64,000 nt of DNA, taken from positions 63,719-127,718 of the forward strand of contig NZ_VKAA01000016.1 of the NCBI RefSeq assembly GCF_007096635.1, written 5' to 3'. The translations under genes were made by a program, and so were the position numbers. Shown piece after piece: positions 9,067 to 18,129 of the stretch. Under the pieces are notes generated by a model. That model ran no database searches. It saw only the letters and a program-made list of their open reading frames with translations, and was not told the DNA's origin. This stretch comes from Mycolicibacterium sp. 018/SC-01/001 (GTDB lineage: Bacteria; Actinomycetota; Actinomycetes; Mycobacteriales; Mycobacteriaceae). Positions within the stretch are counted from its first letter, which is position 1. Every line of letters begins with the position of its first letter.

Positions 9067-9196
9067 CAAGGTCAAGATACGCCGATCCGTACGCGCGATG
9101 GGCAAATACTGAGAAGTCCCTGAGTGGGTGTGTCGCTGAGCCACACGAACACCGGTTTGCCCCGCGTCAGCCGTCCCAACTGAGTACAGTCCTCCC

Positions 9197-9715
9197 GTGG
9201 GATATCCGGAGAACGTGCTGGCCAGAGACGAACAGGTCGTCCTGCACCGCCATCCGCATTGGGGGCGTCTCCTCGTCCCGGCGCTCGTCCTGATCCTGGC
9301 AAGTGCTGCCGCCGCGTTCATTGCCGGCTACGTCAATTCCCTCGCCTGGGAGCCATCTGCCAAGCGGATCGTCTTCCTCGTCATTGCCGCCGTCTGGCTC
9401 ATCCTCATCGGCTGGCTCGCGGTCTGGCCGTTCCTCAACTGGTGGACCACCCACTTCGTCATCACCGACCGCCGCGTCATGTACCGCCATGGCCTGATCA
9501 CCCGCTCCGGCATCGACATCCCGCTGGCCCGCATCAACAGCGTCGAATTCCGGCACGGCCTCCTCGACCGCATCCTGCGCACCGGCACCCTCATTATCGA
9601 ATCCGCCTCCCAGGATCCCCTGAGCTTTCAAGACATCCCGCAGGTCGAACGGGTCCACTCACTCCTGTACCACGAGGTGTTCGACATCCTGGGTACCGAG
9701 GAATCGCCGAGCTGA
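9197..9715 (+). CDS. PH-domain (bPH2) membrane protein
   Basis: A 172-residue protein with two adjacent helices (about residues 25-45 and 55-80), then a bacterial PH domain (FVITDRRVMYRHGLITRSGIDIPLARINSV). It matches the small membrane protein found beside birA in mycobacteria (Rv3278c by gene order). The GTG at 9197 begins MGYPENVLARDEQVVLH, the usual N-terminus. The function is not established; bPH2 proteins sit in the cytoplasmic membrane. Here it is separated from birA by about 28 kb of inserted genes. Confidence 0.8.
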   Translation: MGYPENVLARDEQVVLHRHPHWGRLLVPALVLILASAAAAFIAGYVNSLAWEPSAKRIVFLVIAAVWLILIGWLAVWPFLNWWTTHFVITDRRVMYRHGLITRSGIDIPLARINSVEFRHGLLDRILRTGTLIIESASQDPLSFQDIPQVERVHSLLYHEVFDILGTEESPS

Positions 9716-9755
9716 CGCGCTGCGTGGTCCTCAACTCTGGAATACCGTTCTGGAA

Positions 9756-10340
9756 ATGGGGGAGAAGCGACGTTCCGGTGTGCGAGCCGGACCGCTACCG
9801 GCCGCCGTCTATGCGCTGATCGCCGTGCTTTTCCTGAACGGCGCGACCGGGACCCTATTCTTCGCTCACGCTCGCCCAGACCCCCTGTCGAAAGCCGACG
9901 CCATCGTTGTGCTCGGTGGCGAGCACGACGGTCGCGAAGAGTATGGAATACAGCTCGCCCAACAAGGCTACGCACCTACCGTTCTTATCTCCGATGCTTA
10001 CTCTCAGCGCGACGCCGTCATGCGAGACGTCTGCAAGCGGCGGTTGAGTATCGAAATAATCTGCCGACGAGCGAAGCTGCAGACGACCCGCGGAGAGGCG
10101 TTGATGACTCGCGCGCTCGCCGAGCAACGCGGATGGCGCTCGGTGATCGTTATCAGCTGGAGATACCACCTGCCGCGAGCTCGGCGGATCTTCGACGTTT
10201 GCTTCGCGTCACCAGGACGCACCGTCATAATGCGCGATGTGCCCCGCCAATATCGGTTCTCAGTAGCGGAGTGGCAGTATACGTTCCTCTATCAGTACGG
10301 CGGGTGGGTCAAAGCAGCGGTTCAGGGCGCCTGCGATTAG
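9756..10340 (+). CDS. YdcF/SanA-like DUF218 protein
   Basis: A 194-residue protein with one N-terminal helix (about residues 13-35) and an exported DUF218 domain: ADAIVVLGGEHDGREEYGI, the acidic ISDAYSQRD, TRGEALMTRALA and the histidine motif SWRYHLPRA. Members such as SanA and ElyC act in envelope or lipid-carrier homeostasis; the reaction is not settled. The gene follows the PH-domain gene by 40 bases and may be co-transcribed. It overlaps the convergent CrcB-like gene by four bases. Confidence 0.75.
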   Translation: MGEKRRSGVRAGPLPAAVYALIAVLFLNGATGTLFFAHARPDPLSKADAIVVLGGEHDGREEYGIQLAQQGYAPTVLISDAYSQRDAVMRDVCKRRLSIEIICRRAKLQTTRGEALMTRALAEQRGWRSVIVISWRYHLPRARRIFDVCFASPGRTVIMRDVPRQYRFSVAEWQYTFLYQYGGWVKAAVQGACD

Positions 10341-10720
10341 GCAAGTTTCCTATAGAGAGTCGCTCCACCACGGACACAAAGGTACCCCAACAGCGCGAAC
10401 GTCACACCGACCGCGCAGTACATGGCCACCCTTCTACCTGCCGAGAACGTGCTACGTACTGGGGCGTCCCCGCCCACCCACATCGGTGATGCCAGCGCGA
10501 ATGCCACCATACTCGCCGCCGAACCCAGAAAGCCGTAGCCCCCAACAGCCATCAGCTTCGACGAAATCGGTTGTGCTGACAGCATTCCTGCGAGACTGCA
10601 GACTATCGCGGTTGCCGTAACCAATCGCGCGGACGTTGGCCGGCGAAGGAGCAACGCTCCGACGGCCGAACCTAACGCGCCACCAAGGGCTACGAATACC
10701 CATGTCACCGGGTCGCTCAC
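10337..10720 (-). CDS. CrcB-like four-helix membrane protein (divergent)
   Basis: A 127-residue product with four hydrophobic helices. The first begins with VALGGALGSAVGALLLRR and the third is GGYGFLGSAASMVAFA, which resemble the GGxxGAxxR and GFxGGxTTFS helices of fluoride channel CrcB/FluC. The pore asparagine of helix 2 and the Phe box of helix 3 are absent, so fluoride transport is unlikely. The GTG at 10720 is chosen because homology begins there; the open frame continues to 10936 without coding character. A second similar gene lies at 13162-13530 and the two flank the GT-C gene. Confidence 0.55.
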   Translation of the reverse strand: MSDPVTWVFVALGGALGSAVGALLLRRPTSARLVTATAIVCSLAGMLSAQPISSKLMAVGGYGFLGSAASMVAFALASPMWVGGDAPVRSTFSAGRRVAMYCAVGVTFALLGYLCVRGGATLYRKLA

Positions 10721-11241
10721 CACGAGAACAGCGGCCAGCGCATCAAGCCGGTGATCGCGACGGCCGGTGGACCGAGCAAGGAGGCGATGGTCCGCTTCGC
10801 CGGCCGGCGTGGGGTTAGCGCCGGCGACGCGCTGAGATTTGGTCTGCCGGAGCATTCGTCGGTTAGGGGCGCGCGCACTAGACACCGCCGAACTGCGTTG
10901 ACAGAGCTTGCCTTCGTTTGCGTGGTGGTCCCCCATCTCGCTATCGCCTGCCGATGCTGCTTCGGTTGCGAACGTGGGTCCGTCTCAAAACAGCACTGGC
11001 CGTTCAGTCCGTGCGCCGATTCCAGTGACAGTGCCTGGATACGGGTGAGAAACGTAGGCGAAAGCACCTGCTCGAGGCTAGCGGTATCAGGTGCGAGCCC
11101 GCAGACTGTCGTCTGCTCTACCTTTCGCCCGTGCCAACGGTCGAATCTGTGGCAAAGGGTTCTGACGTGCCTCAGCAGCGAATCAATCATGATTCTGTGA
11201 TCTAGATTCGAAAAGCAGTACAAGAGGGCAAGATCTACACG
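10721..11241. other. Gap without recognisable genes
   Basis: About 520 bases between the CrcB-like gene and the GT-C gene. Open frames on both strands cover it, but none resembles a known protein or has a good start signal, and their amino-acid make-up is that of shadows. The last 30 bases contain AGAGGGCAAG, which may be the ribosome-binding site of the next gene. It may be decayed sequence left by insertions. Confidence 0.4.
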
Positions 11242-12891
11242 GTGAGCGAAGCGCAACCGTCGTCCCGATCCCTGGGGGCTTCGGGCTTGGGCGGCCGCGC
11301 AGAAGGGCCTACTCACACCCCCCTCGCCTCTTGGCAAAGATTTGGCCGCATTTGCGCTGTCGCGGCGGCGCTGCTCTTCGCCTGTGCGATTTCCTGGATG
11401 CTGATTTCTGAGGCTCTATATAAGCCGTTGAACCATGACGAAAACATGTACGTGAGTAGCGGTCTACTCCTAGGTGACGGGATGCTCACCTATAAGGACT
11501 ATCCGCACTTTCAGATGCCGCTGCAGACGGTCTTGTACGCACTCATCAATCCGGTGAGTAGTGATAACGCGTTGCTGAATGCTCGATTGTTCAACACCGT
11601 GTGTGCTATCGGTAGTTGCGTTGTCCTCGCGTACGTCGTATGGCGAGTCGCGGACTCAGTGCCGTTGATGTGGCGAGGTATTTCATCCGGTTGCGCAGTG
11701 GTGATCTTCGCAGCGAATCCGGATCTGTCCTACGCCAGTGGTTTGGCGTGGAATCATGACTTCCCAGTCTTCCTGACACTATCTTCAATGGCGTTGCTTG
11801 TTTGCTACACGAGATTTGGAGAGCAGCGATCTGCTGCAACTCCTCTACCATTCGTCTTCAGCGGAGTGTTGTTGGGTCTGGCCGCATCGGCGCGGGTCTC
11901 TTTCTTGTTAGTAGTGCCGTTTGTCGTGGCGTTCCTCCTCGTGTCACCCACTGTCGGTCCGTCTTTCAATCATCGGGCAAGAAGGCTAGCGTTCATGCTC
12001 GCTGGTGTGCTAGGTGGGCTGCTGCCAGCCGTAATCTTCCTCATTGTTGATCCTGCAGCTTTCTGGTTCGGAAACTTCACTTATCACCATCTGAACGCTG
12101 AGTATTGGACTGAAGCGGGATACCCCCGGGTGGCCCTGAGCGGCAAAGCCAAGTATTTCGGCGCAACGGTGCAAAAGGAACCGTTGACGTGGCTCCTTCT
12201 ACTCAGCTTCGTTATCGTCTTGGGGTTACTAGCGCGGGCGAGGGGCGCTCGGTCGCTCGTTCTCTCCGCGCTCCTTCCGATGACTGCAACTGCGGGTCTG
12301 ATGCTGGCTATCTGGATACCCTCGCCACTGCACAAACAGTATCTTTATGCATTCTCGGCGTCGTTGATTTTTTCTTTCGCGGTGGCCGCAGTGAGCTTAA
12401 TATCGGTTCGTTCAAATCCTGTGAGATATATCGCCGGGGGTCTCCTGATCGGGTTAGCAGCCGCGTCAGTCGTGGGACTCTGTGCCCGGTTCGCCAACCT
12501 CGCAAAATCCGAGGCTCCGACTACCACTGCAACTCTCGACTCTGTGGCGCGCGAAATTCGGGCTAAGGTCGATTCCGGCGTCGTCGCGACCTTCGCGCCT
12601 ATCTATGTGCAGCAGGCAGGGCTCGATATCTACCCTTCTTTATCGCCGGGACCGTTCGCCGTTCGCATTGCGCCACTGATGCCCGAACCGTTGAGGAACG
12701 AATTTAGTGTTGAAACGACCGACGAATTGAATGCGCGTATGGAGCGACGGCCGCCCGCAGCGATCTTGGTCGGCACAGAAGGCGCCGCAGATGAGTGGCT
12801 TATCGATTTTGCACGCGAAAACTCGTATAGAGCTAATGTTCTGACTGGTGGCCTCACACTTTGGGTCAAGCCCAGCAGTGCTGCCCCTTAA
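11242..12891 (+). CDS. GT-C membrane glycosyltransferase (ArnT/PMT-like)
   Basis: A 549-residue protein with an N-terminal helix (about residues 34-55), then the extracytoplasmic acidic motif LNHDENMYVSSG (about residues 65-76), which holds the catalytic aspartate of ArnT/PMT-type enzymes, followed by about ten more helices and a C-terminal soluble domain from about residue 430. Such enzymes use polyprenyl-phosphate sugars and transfer to acceptors outside the membrane. The gene is lower in GC than the core genes. Acceptor and sugar are unknown; it may decorate an envelope polymer. Confidence 0.75.
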   Translation: MSEAQPSSRSLGASGLGGRAEGPTHTPLASWQRFGRICAVAAALLFACAISWMLISEALYKPLNHDENMYVSSGLLLGDGMLTYKDYPHFQMPLQTVLYALINPVSSDNALLNARLFNTVCAIGSCVVLAYVVWRVADSVPLMWRGISSGCAVVIFAANPDLSYASGLAWNHDFPVFLTLSSMALLVCYTRFGEQRSAATPLPFVFSGVLLGLAASARVSFLLVVPFVVAFLLVSPTVGPSFNHRARRLAFMLAGVLGGLLPAVIFLIVDPAAFWFGNFTYHHLNAEYWTEAGYPRVALSGKAKYFGATVQKEPLTWLLLLSFVIVLGLLARARGARSLVLSALLPMTATAGLMLAIWIPSPLHKQYLYAFSASLIFSFAVAAVSLISVRSNPVRYIAGGLLIGLAAASVVGLCARFANLAKSEAPTTTATLDSVAREIRAKVDSGVVATFAPIYVQQAGLDIYPSLSPGPFAVRIAPLMPEPLRNEFSVETTDELNARMERRPPAAILVGTEGAADEWLIDFARENSYRANVLTGGLTLWVKPSSAAP

Positions 12892-13161
12892 GCACGGCCT
12901 GCTCAGTATTGTCCCAAGGACGGGGAAAATGGCTGCTATGTCAGGTCGTCGCAGGCCAGTCGTTGCCGCAAGAGCGACGGTGCCTCAGCCACGACAAAAG
13001 TCCGTGGGCTGACCGCTCACACGTGACGAGTAGCAAGCGCTCACAGCGCGAAGTCAGACCCGGAGTGCAATCGCCGCGAGAAGCCGAGTCGACGGCAACG
13101 TTGCGGTACAGGCGAATCGTTGACCAGTACGGTCGATCGGCAGAACCGACCAGCAGCCAGT

Positions 13162-13530
13162 TCATCGCGCTACTACGCGCGCGGCCAGCAGTCCGCACAG
13201 CAAGCCGGCCAGCGCGGCGGCCGGCACGCCGATCAGGAACGCCAGCGACAGCGTCGGCGGCTGCTTGATGGTCAGCACCGACCATGCGCTGAGACTTGCT
13301 GCGCTGGCGCACACACCGAAGACGGCGGCCCGCACCGCGGACGTGATGCCACTGGACACCAGGAAGCCCGCTATGGCGAACGCGACCGCCGCCGTCATCG
13401 TCGTCGACACCCAGAGCTGTGTCGGCTGCGGCCATGACGTCGCGACCGCGTACCGGAGCAGGGCCCCGGCCGTCCCGCCGATCACCAGCGCGACGGTGTG
13501 CGAGCGCGTATGACGATGGCGGGCCGGCAC
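13162..13530 (-). CDS. CrcB-like four-helix membrane protein (divergent)
   Basis: A 122-residue product: an Arg/His-rich N-terminus (MPARHRHTRSHT), then four helices. Helix 1 has IGGTAGALLRYAV, close to the CrcB signature GGxxGAxxRY, and helix 3 has FGVCASAASLSAWSV in place of GFxGGxTTFSTxS. The pore asparagine in helix 2 is replaced (STTMTAAVAF). It is clearly a CrcB/FluC-fold relative but lacks fluoride-channel residues. It is divergent from the GAF gene and pairs in type with 10337-10720. Confidence 0.7.
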   Translation of the reverse strand: MPARHRHTRSHTVALVIGGTAGALLRYAVATSWPQPTQLWVSTTMTAAVAFAIAGFLVSSGITSAVRAAVFGVCASAASLSAWSVLTIKQPPTLSLAFLIGVPAAALAGLLCGLLAARVVAR

Positions 13531-13605
13531 CCGCCAAGGCTAGCGTCACCGAATCGTTCAAGCGCTTCGGCACCGGCTGACGCCGATGTCAGATACCGTT
13601 GTGCG

Positions 13606-14328
13606 GTGACCGGTTCGCTGAAGCGTTTCGACGAGTGGCTCAATCGCGAGCTCGAGCAATGCGCGCGCGATGCCGGTGAAGACGTCAACACCTACGTCGC
13701 CCGTGCTGTCGCCTCGAAGATGGTGGCCGACCGGCGGCTGGCCGAGAGCGCCGCCGTCGAGCAGCTCATGGAGCACCTCTCGGAGTCCGGCGTATTCGCC
13801 GGGACCGACATGCCGAGCGTGTCCACGGTGATCGCCGACCCAGACCGATTGCGGGCCCTCTACGCCACCGGCCTGCTGGACTCTCCGCCCGAGGAGCTGT
13901 ACGACCGCATCACCCGCGCGGCGGCAGACGCGCTGGATGCGCCGCACGCGTTGGTGTCGTTGGTCGACGTCGATCGGCAATTCTTCAAGAGTGCCGCGGG
14001 CATGGATCTCGAAACGCCGGAGGAAAGGCAGACGCCACTCGACCGCTCGCTCTGCCAGTACGCCGTGGCTAACGGTCAAGCTTTGGTGCTCGAAGACGCC
14101 CGCCTGGATCCCGTCTTCAAGAACCATCCCGCCGTGGAGGACGGGACCGTCGTCGCGTACCTCGGTATCCCGCTGATCGACAACGAGGGCAACTCCATCG
14201 GCACGCTGTGTGTTTACGACGACAAGCCGCGCCTCTGGAGTACCGGCCACGTGCAGGTGCTCAGCGACCTTGCCGGTATCGCCGCCGAGCGCATCTTCGG
14301 CCCGGGTAATGGCCGGGCTGCCGGTTAG
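13606..14328 (+). CDS. GAF-domain protein with N-terminal ribbon-helix-helix-like segment
   Basis: A 240-residue protein. Residues 1 to about 50 (LKRFDEWLNRELEQCARDAG then EDVNTYVARAVASKMVADR) look like an Arc-type or coiled helical segment; residues about 75-235 form a GAF domain (YDRITRAAADALDAPHALVSLVD, DRSLCQYAV, YLGIPLIDNEGNSIGTLCV). GAF domains bind small ligands or sense redox state. There is no kinase or output domain. The GTG at 13606 is preferred to the frame opening at 13498, which would overlap the divergent CrcB-like gene. The target is unknown. Confidence 0.75.
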   Translation: MTGSLKRFDEWLNRELEQCARDAGEDVNTYVARAVASKMVADRRLAESAAVEQLMEHLSESGVFAGTDMPSVSTVIADPDRLRALYATGLLDSPPEELYDRITRAAADALDAPHALVSLVDVDRQFFKSAAGMDLETPEERQTPLDRSLCQYAVANGQALVLEDARLDPVFKNHPAVEDGTVVAYLGIPLIDNEGNSIGTLCVYDDKPRLWSTGHVQVLSDLAGIAAERIFGPGNGRAAG

Positions 14329-14468
14329 TCGCCTCACTCCAGTTACCTTGGACACCACGCCGTCCCTCAATAGTGAGCAAATTGCCACTCGTTGATGGCA
14401 TATTGACTGCGGCAACGTCTCAGCGCACCTACAGTTGACCCCACACAAGGCGTTCCCGGGGGTCGCGC

Positions 14469-16004
14469 ATGCAATTGGACACGCAGCATTCGGCGCACGC
14501 GCCGAGCGCACGTCCCACGACGCCTCGGTTGCGTGCCGTGCCGGCACCCCTGGTCGTCTCGAAACCGACGCTCCGACTGCGGGCCCTCGAGTATCTGCGC
14601 AACGAGGGCGGGTATGTCGGTGTCACCGTCGTGCTGGACCTCTGGGCGGGCTTCTGGTCGGTGCTGCTTGCCCACTGGTTCATCAACGAGCACGACTCGA
14701 TGGGCGTCTTCCCGTGGTCCTGGCTGTTCATTCCCCTGCTCATCGTGCTGCTGGCCAGTCGATCGATGTACAAACGGAGCCTCAGCGGCCGTTTCCTCGA
14801 CGACTTCGAACCGGTTGAGACGTCCGTCGCGGTCGCCGCACTCATCGCGCTGGCGATCATCATGTACGCGGTTCCGCCATTCCCCAAAGGGAGCATCGTC
14901 CCGGAGTACGCGCGCCCCAGTGAGGTGATCGTCCGGATCTGGTTGTTCGCAGCCTTTCTGGTCCCGCTGGTGCGCATGGTCCGATCTCTGGCGCAGAGGT
15001 ATCTGCGGCGCAAGTTCAACTTCGGTAAGCGCGCGATCATTGTCGGCACGGGCCCCATTGCCCACCAGTTGATCGTCCGCATGCAACAGGTGCCCGACTA
15101 CGGAATGCGGCCGGTGGGCATCATCGATGACACGCGCCCCGCCAACATCGAGGCCGAGGGCATTCCGTACCTGGGCACCACCGACAACCTGGAACGAGCC
15201 GTCGTCACCACTGGAGCGGAGAAGCTGATCATCGCGCACTCCACGGTGTCCGACGAGCGGCTCAGCTCCCTGGCCCAGCGCGCGCATCACCTCGGCATGA
15301 GAGTTCGTGTGGTACCGCGCATGATGGACGTCGTCGGCGCCGGCGCGACCATTGAGCACATGGGCGGTATCCCGCTGATGACGCTCTCGCACGCTAACCC
15401 GACGGGATGGCAGTTCGCGCTCAAACACACCATCGACCGGTCCTGCGCCGCAGTCGGTCTCGTCCTGATCTCCCCGCTGTTCCTGACGCTCATGCTGCTG
15501 GTGCGCTTCAGCTCCCCGGGGCCGATCTTCTTCGGGCAGGAGCGAATCGGCCGCGATAGCAAGGTGTTCCAGTGCCTGAAATTCCGCAGCATGCGACCCG
15601 CAGACCCGCACGCCGCGGCGTTCACTGTCAAAGACGGGGCGGCTCCGGGCGGTGTCGAAGGCGAGGACCGGCGCACCTGGATCGGCAAGATCATGCGCAA
15701 GACGTCGATGGACGAGCTGCCGCAGCTGCTCAACGTGGTCAAGGGCGAGATGAGCCTCGTGGGCCCGCGCCCCGAGCGACCCGAATTCGTCGAGCTGTTC
15801 GAGATGCAGATCCGCCGCTACGGCGACCGCCACCGGGTCAAGGCCGGCATGACCGGCTGGGCGCAGGTGCACGGCCTGCGCGGGCAGACCTCGATCGCCG
15901 ACCGTGCCGAATTCGACAACTTCTACATCGAGAACTGGTCGATCTTGCTCGACATGAAGATCCTGGCGCTGACTGTGCTGGCCGTACTCAAGAGTGCCGA
16001 ATGA
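14469..16004 (+). CDS. Second polyprenyl-phosphate sugar-phosphate transferase
   Basis: A 511-residue initiating transferase. It has four or five N-terminal helices (about residues 45-190), a CoA_binding_3 domain with GKRAIIVGTGPIAHQL (about 190-310) and a Bac_transf domain (KHTIDRSCAAVGL, GPIFFGQERIG, MDELPQLLNVVKGEMSLVGP, RVKAGMTGWAQVHGLRGQT). The last motif resembles enzymes loading glucose- or galactose-1-phosphate. The window thus has two initiating enzymes. It is followed after 79 bases by a cis-prenyltransferase-like gene, so it may work with its own lipid carrier. Confidence 0.9.
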   Translation: MQLDTQHSAHAPSARPTTPRLRAVPAPLVVSKPTLRLRALEYLRNEGGYVGVTVVLDLWAGFWSVLLAHWFINEHDSMGVFPWSWLFIPLLIVLLASRSMYKRSLSGRFLDDFEPVETSVAVAALIALAIIMYAVPPFPKGSIVPEYARPSEVIVRIWLFAAFLVPLVRMVRSLAQRYLRRKFNFGKRAIIVGTGPIAHQLIVRMQQVPDYGMRPVGIIDDTRPANIEAEGIPYLGTTDNLERAVVTTGAEKLIIAHSTVSDERLSSLAQRAHHLGMRVRVVPRMMDVVGAGATIEHMGGIPLMTLSHANPTGWQFALKHTIDRSCAAVGLVLISPLFLTLMLLVRFSSPGPIFFGQERIGRDSKVFQCLKFRSMRPADPHAAAFTVKDGAAPGGVEGEDRRTWIGKIMRKTSMDELPQLLNVVKGEMSLVGPRPERPEFVELFEMQIRRYGDRHRVKAGMTGWAQVHGLRGQTSIADRAEFDNFYIENWSILLDMKILALTVLAVLKSAE

Positions 16005-16083
16005 CACTTCCGTCATTTGAATTCGCAACGTCACGTCCCGTATTAGGCTTTGCTGGGGGCGGACACAACAGGTTGGGGGAGGT

Positions 16084-16737
16084 GTGGAGCACGAGCCGAA
16101 CCACGTCGGATTGATCCCCGATGGGTTGCGACGTTGGGCCACGGCTCACGACACCACACTGGCCGAGGCGTACCTGCGCGGTGCGCACAAGGTCGTCGAC
16201 ATCCTGCAGACCCTGCAGGGCCACGGCGTCCGCACCGTCACCGTCTACAACCTGAGCCGCGCCAACCTCGGGCGCACCGACGAGGAACTCGACGCGGTGT
16301 ATCACGCCTCGCTGCAGTTCCTCACCGCCTTGGTCCCTTCGGCATTCGATGCGGCTACCTGCAGTCTGCGTCTGTACGGCGATCGAAAAGCATTGCCCGA
16401 CAGCTACGTTGCGGCCGCTCACGATCTGGAAGTCGCGATGACGGGCACCGGGTTCCGCATCAACCTGCTCGCCGCCTACGACGCCTGCGACGAACTCCGC
16501 GACGCCGCGCACCGCGCCCAGCAGGCCGGAATCGACATCGCCTCCGCGTTCGAGATCGGCGACGTCGACCTCGTCATCCGCACCACCGCCGAACCCCTGC
16601 TCAGCGGATTCCTGCCGCTGCAAAGCCAATACGCGCAGCTGTGTTTCCTCACCACCCCGCTCAACGACCTGACGATGGACCAGATCGACGAGCTGATCGC
16701 CCGCTATCGCGGCGTCCCGCAACTGCGGGGGCGTTGA
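16084..16737 (+). CDS. Divergent cis-prenyltransferase (UppS-like) protein
   Basis: A 217-residue member of the undecaprenyl diphosphate synthase superfamily. HVGLIPDGLRRWA keeps the key aspartate and the R-W-A of HxxxxMDGNxRWA. LSRANLGRTDEEL replaces the S-x-N-W-x-R-P region, and RTTAEPLLSGFLPLQSQYAQ replaces RTSGExRLSNFLLWQxxYAE, so an arginine and other diphosphate contacts are lost. It may make a short or unusual prenyl chain, or may be a non-catalytic partner. The GTG at 16084 follows GGGGAGGT. It lies three bases before the FAD gene. Confidence 0.75.
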   Translation: MEHEPNHVGLIPDGLRRWATAHDTTLAEAYLRGAHKVVDILQTLQGHGVRTVTVYNLSRANLGRTDEELDAVYHASLQFLTALVPSAFDAATCSLRLYGDRKALPDSYVAAAHDLEVAMTGTGFRINLLAAYDACDELRDAAHRAQQAGIDIASAFEIGDVDLVIRTTAEPLLSGFLPLQSQYAQLCFLTTPLNDLTMDQIDELIARYRGVPQLRGR

Positions 16738-16740
16738 CCC

Positions 16741-18129
16741 GTGACGCGCCGTCCGCTCATCATCGGCGCCGGACCCGCCGGCCTGTCCGCCGGTCTGGAA
16801 CTGGTCCGCCGGGGCGTCACCCCGACCATCCTCGAATCATCCGGCGGAGTCGGCGGACTCGCGCGCACCGACCGCGACGGCGAGTTCCGCGTCGACCCCG
16901 GCGGACATCGCTTCTTCACCCGTAGTGAAGAAATCTCCGAAATCTGGCGTTCGTTGCTCCCCGACGACCAGTGGCTGGTGGTGCCCCGCACCTCGGCGAT
17001 GCTGGTGCACAACCGGTTCGTGCGGTACCCGCTGATGGGGCGCGACCTGGTCCGGCAGCTCGGCGTCCGCGACGGGGTGTACGGCGCCGGGAGCTACGCA
17101 TGGGCCCGGCTACTGCGACAGACGCGCATCGAACCGCGACAGTCGAATTTCAAAGAATGGGGCCGGATGGAGTTCGGCCGGCGCTGGTACGAGCTCTTCT
17201 TCGACGGCTACGTCCGCAAGACCTGGCTGGCCGACCCCGAGAACATCGCCAGCGACTGGGCCAACCAGCGGATCAAACCGATCGGGTGGCGGCTGTCCGC
17301 GGAGCACCAAGCCGTTGATCAGGACGTGTTCCGCTACCCCCGCCACGGTCCCGGGCAGGTCTGGGAGGCCGCGGCCGAGAAACTGCGGGCGTCCGGCGCG
17401 CAGATCATCTGCAATGCGATGGTGACCCGCGCCCAGCACAAGGACGGCGCTTGGCGGCTGATGACGGAGCGCGGTGACGTCTACACCGGCGATGCGGTGT
17501 TCGCCAGCATGCCGCTGCGCACCCTCGTCAACGCGCTGCGCCCCGCCCCGCCCACGTACATCCAGACCGTGGCGTCCAACCTGCGGCACCGCTCCTTGAT
17601 CACCGTCGGAGTCGCGCTGCGCAAGAGCTACGACATTCCGTACAACTGGGTGTACACACCCGGCCCGAACTTTCACGCCGGCCGCATCCAGAACTACCGG
17701 CGCTGGTCTCAACATCTGGTCCCCGACGGCTGGAACGGTACGTTCCTCGGTTTCGAGTACTTCCTGCTACCCGATCAGGACCTGTGGCTGGCCGATGCGC
17801 ACAGCCTCAGCGCGATCGTCGAGAACGACTTGCATCAGTTGGGCTTCGCCACACCGGAGATCGAGAAGGTGATGATCACCCGGATGAAGTTCGCCTACCC
17901 GATCCACGACTCGATCCGGGATCGGACTGTCGTGCGCATCCGCGACCACCTCCGCGAGCACTTCCCGTCGCTGCACCCCATCGGGCGCAACGGCATGCAC
18001 CACTACGACAACCAGGACCACGCCATGCTCAGTGCCATCCGCAGCGTGGCCAGAGCATTCGGGGAGAACGTCGACCCGTGGCAGGTCAACACCGACCTGA
18101 GCTACCACGAGCAGGGGCTGCGCCGCTAG
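16741..18129 (+). CDS. FAD-dependent amine-oxidase-like/UDP-galactopyranose-mutase-like protein
   Basis: A 462-residue flavoprotein with the N-terminal dinucleotide motif IIGAGPAGLSAGLELVRRG, then ESSGGVGGLART and DPGGHRFF, the layout of protoporphyrinogen oxidase, HpnE and polysaccharide-locus amine oxidases. No heme or carotenoid genes are near. The GTG at 16741 lies three bases after the previous stop, so the transferase, prenyltransferase and FAD genes look like one operon. A redox step on the sugar or lipid part of a glycolipid is possible; the substrate is unknown. It overlaps the convergent gtrA-family gene by four bases. Confidence 0.75.
   Translation: MTRRPLIIGAGPAGLSAGLELVRRGVTPTILESSGGVGGLARTDRDGEFRVDPGGHRFFTRSEEISEIWRSLLPDDQWLVVPRTSAMLVHNRFVRYPLMGRDLVRQLGVRDGVYGAGSYAWARLLRQTRIEPRQSNFKEWGRMEFGRRWYELFFDGYVRKTWLADPENIASDWANQRIKPIGWRLSAEHQAVDQDVFRYPRHGPGQVWEAAAEKLRASGAQIICNAMVTRAQHKDGAWRLMTERGDVYTGDAVFASMPLRTLVNALRPAPPTYIQTVASNLRHRSLITVGVALRKSYDIPYNWVYTPGPNFHAGRIQNYRRWSQHLVPDGWNGTFLGFEYFLLPDQDLWLADAHSLSAIVENDLHQLGFATPEIEKVMITRMKFAYPIHDSIRDRTVVRIRDHLREHFPSLHPIGRNGMHHYDNQDHAMLSAIRSVARAFGENVDPWQVNTDLSYHEQGLRR

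Noticed and set aside
10717-11337. Minus-strand 206-codon frame and plus-strand 149-codon frame in the gap before the GT-C gene
   Set aside because: Neither has family motifs, plausible composition or a ribosome-binding site.
10337-13530. Fluoride exporters (CrcB/FluC pair)
   Set aside because: The fold is similar, but pore asparagine and phenylalanine residues are absent in both, so the fluoride function was not assigned.
14367-16142. Open frame of 591 codons antisense to the second sugar-phosphate transferase
   Set aside because: Its product is rich in Arg, His, Asp and Gln without hydrophobic core or known motifs, and it mirrors a strongly supported gene on the other strand.
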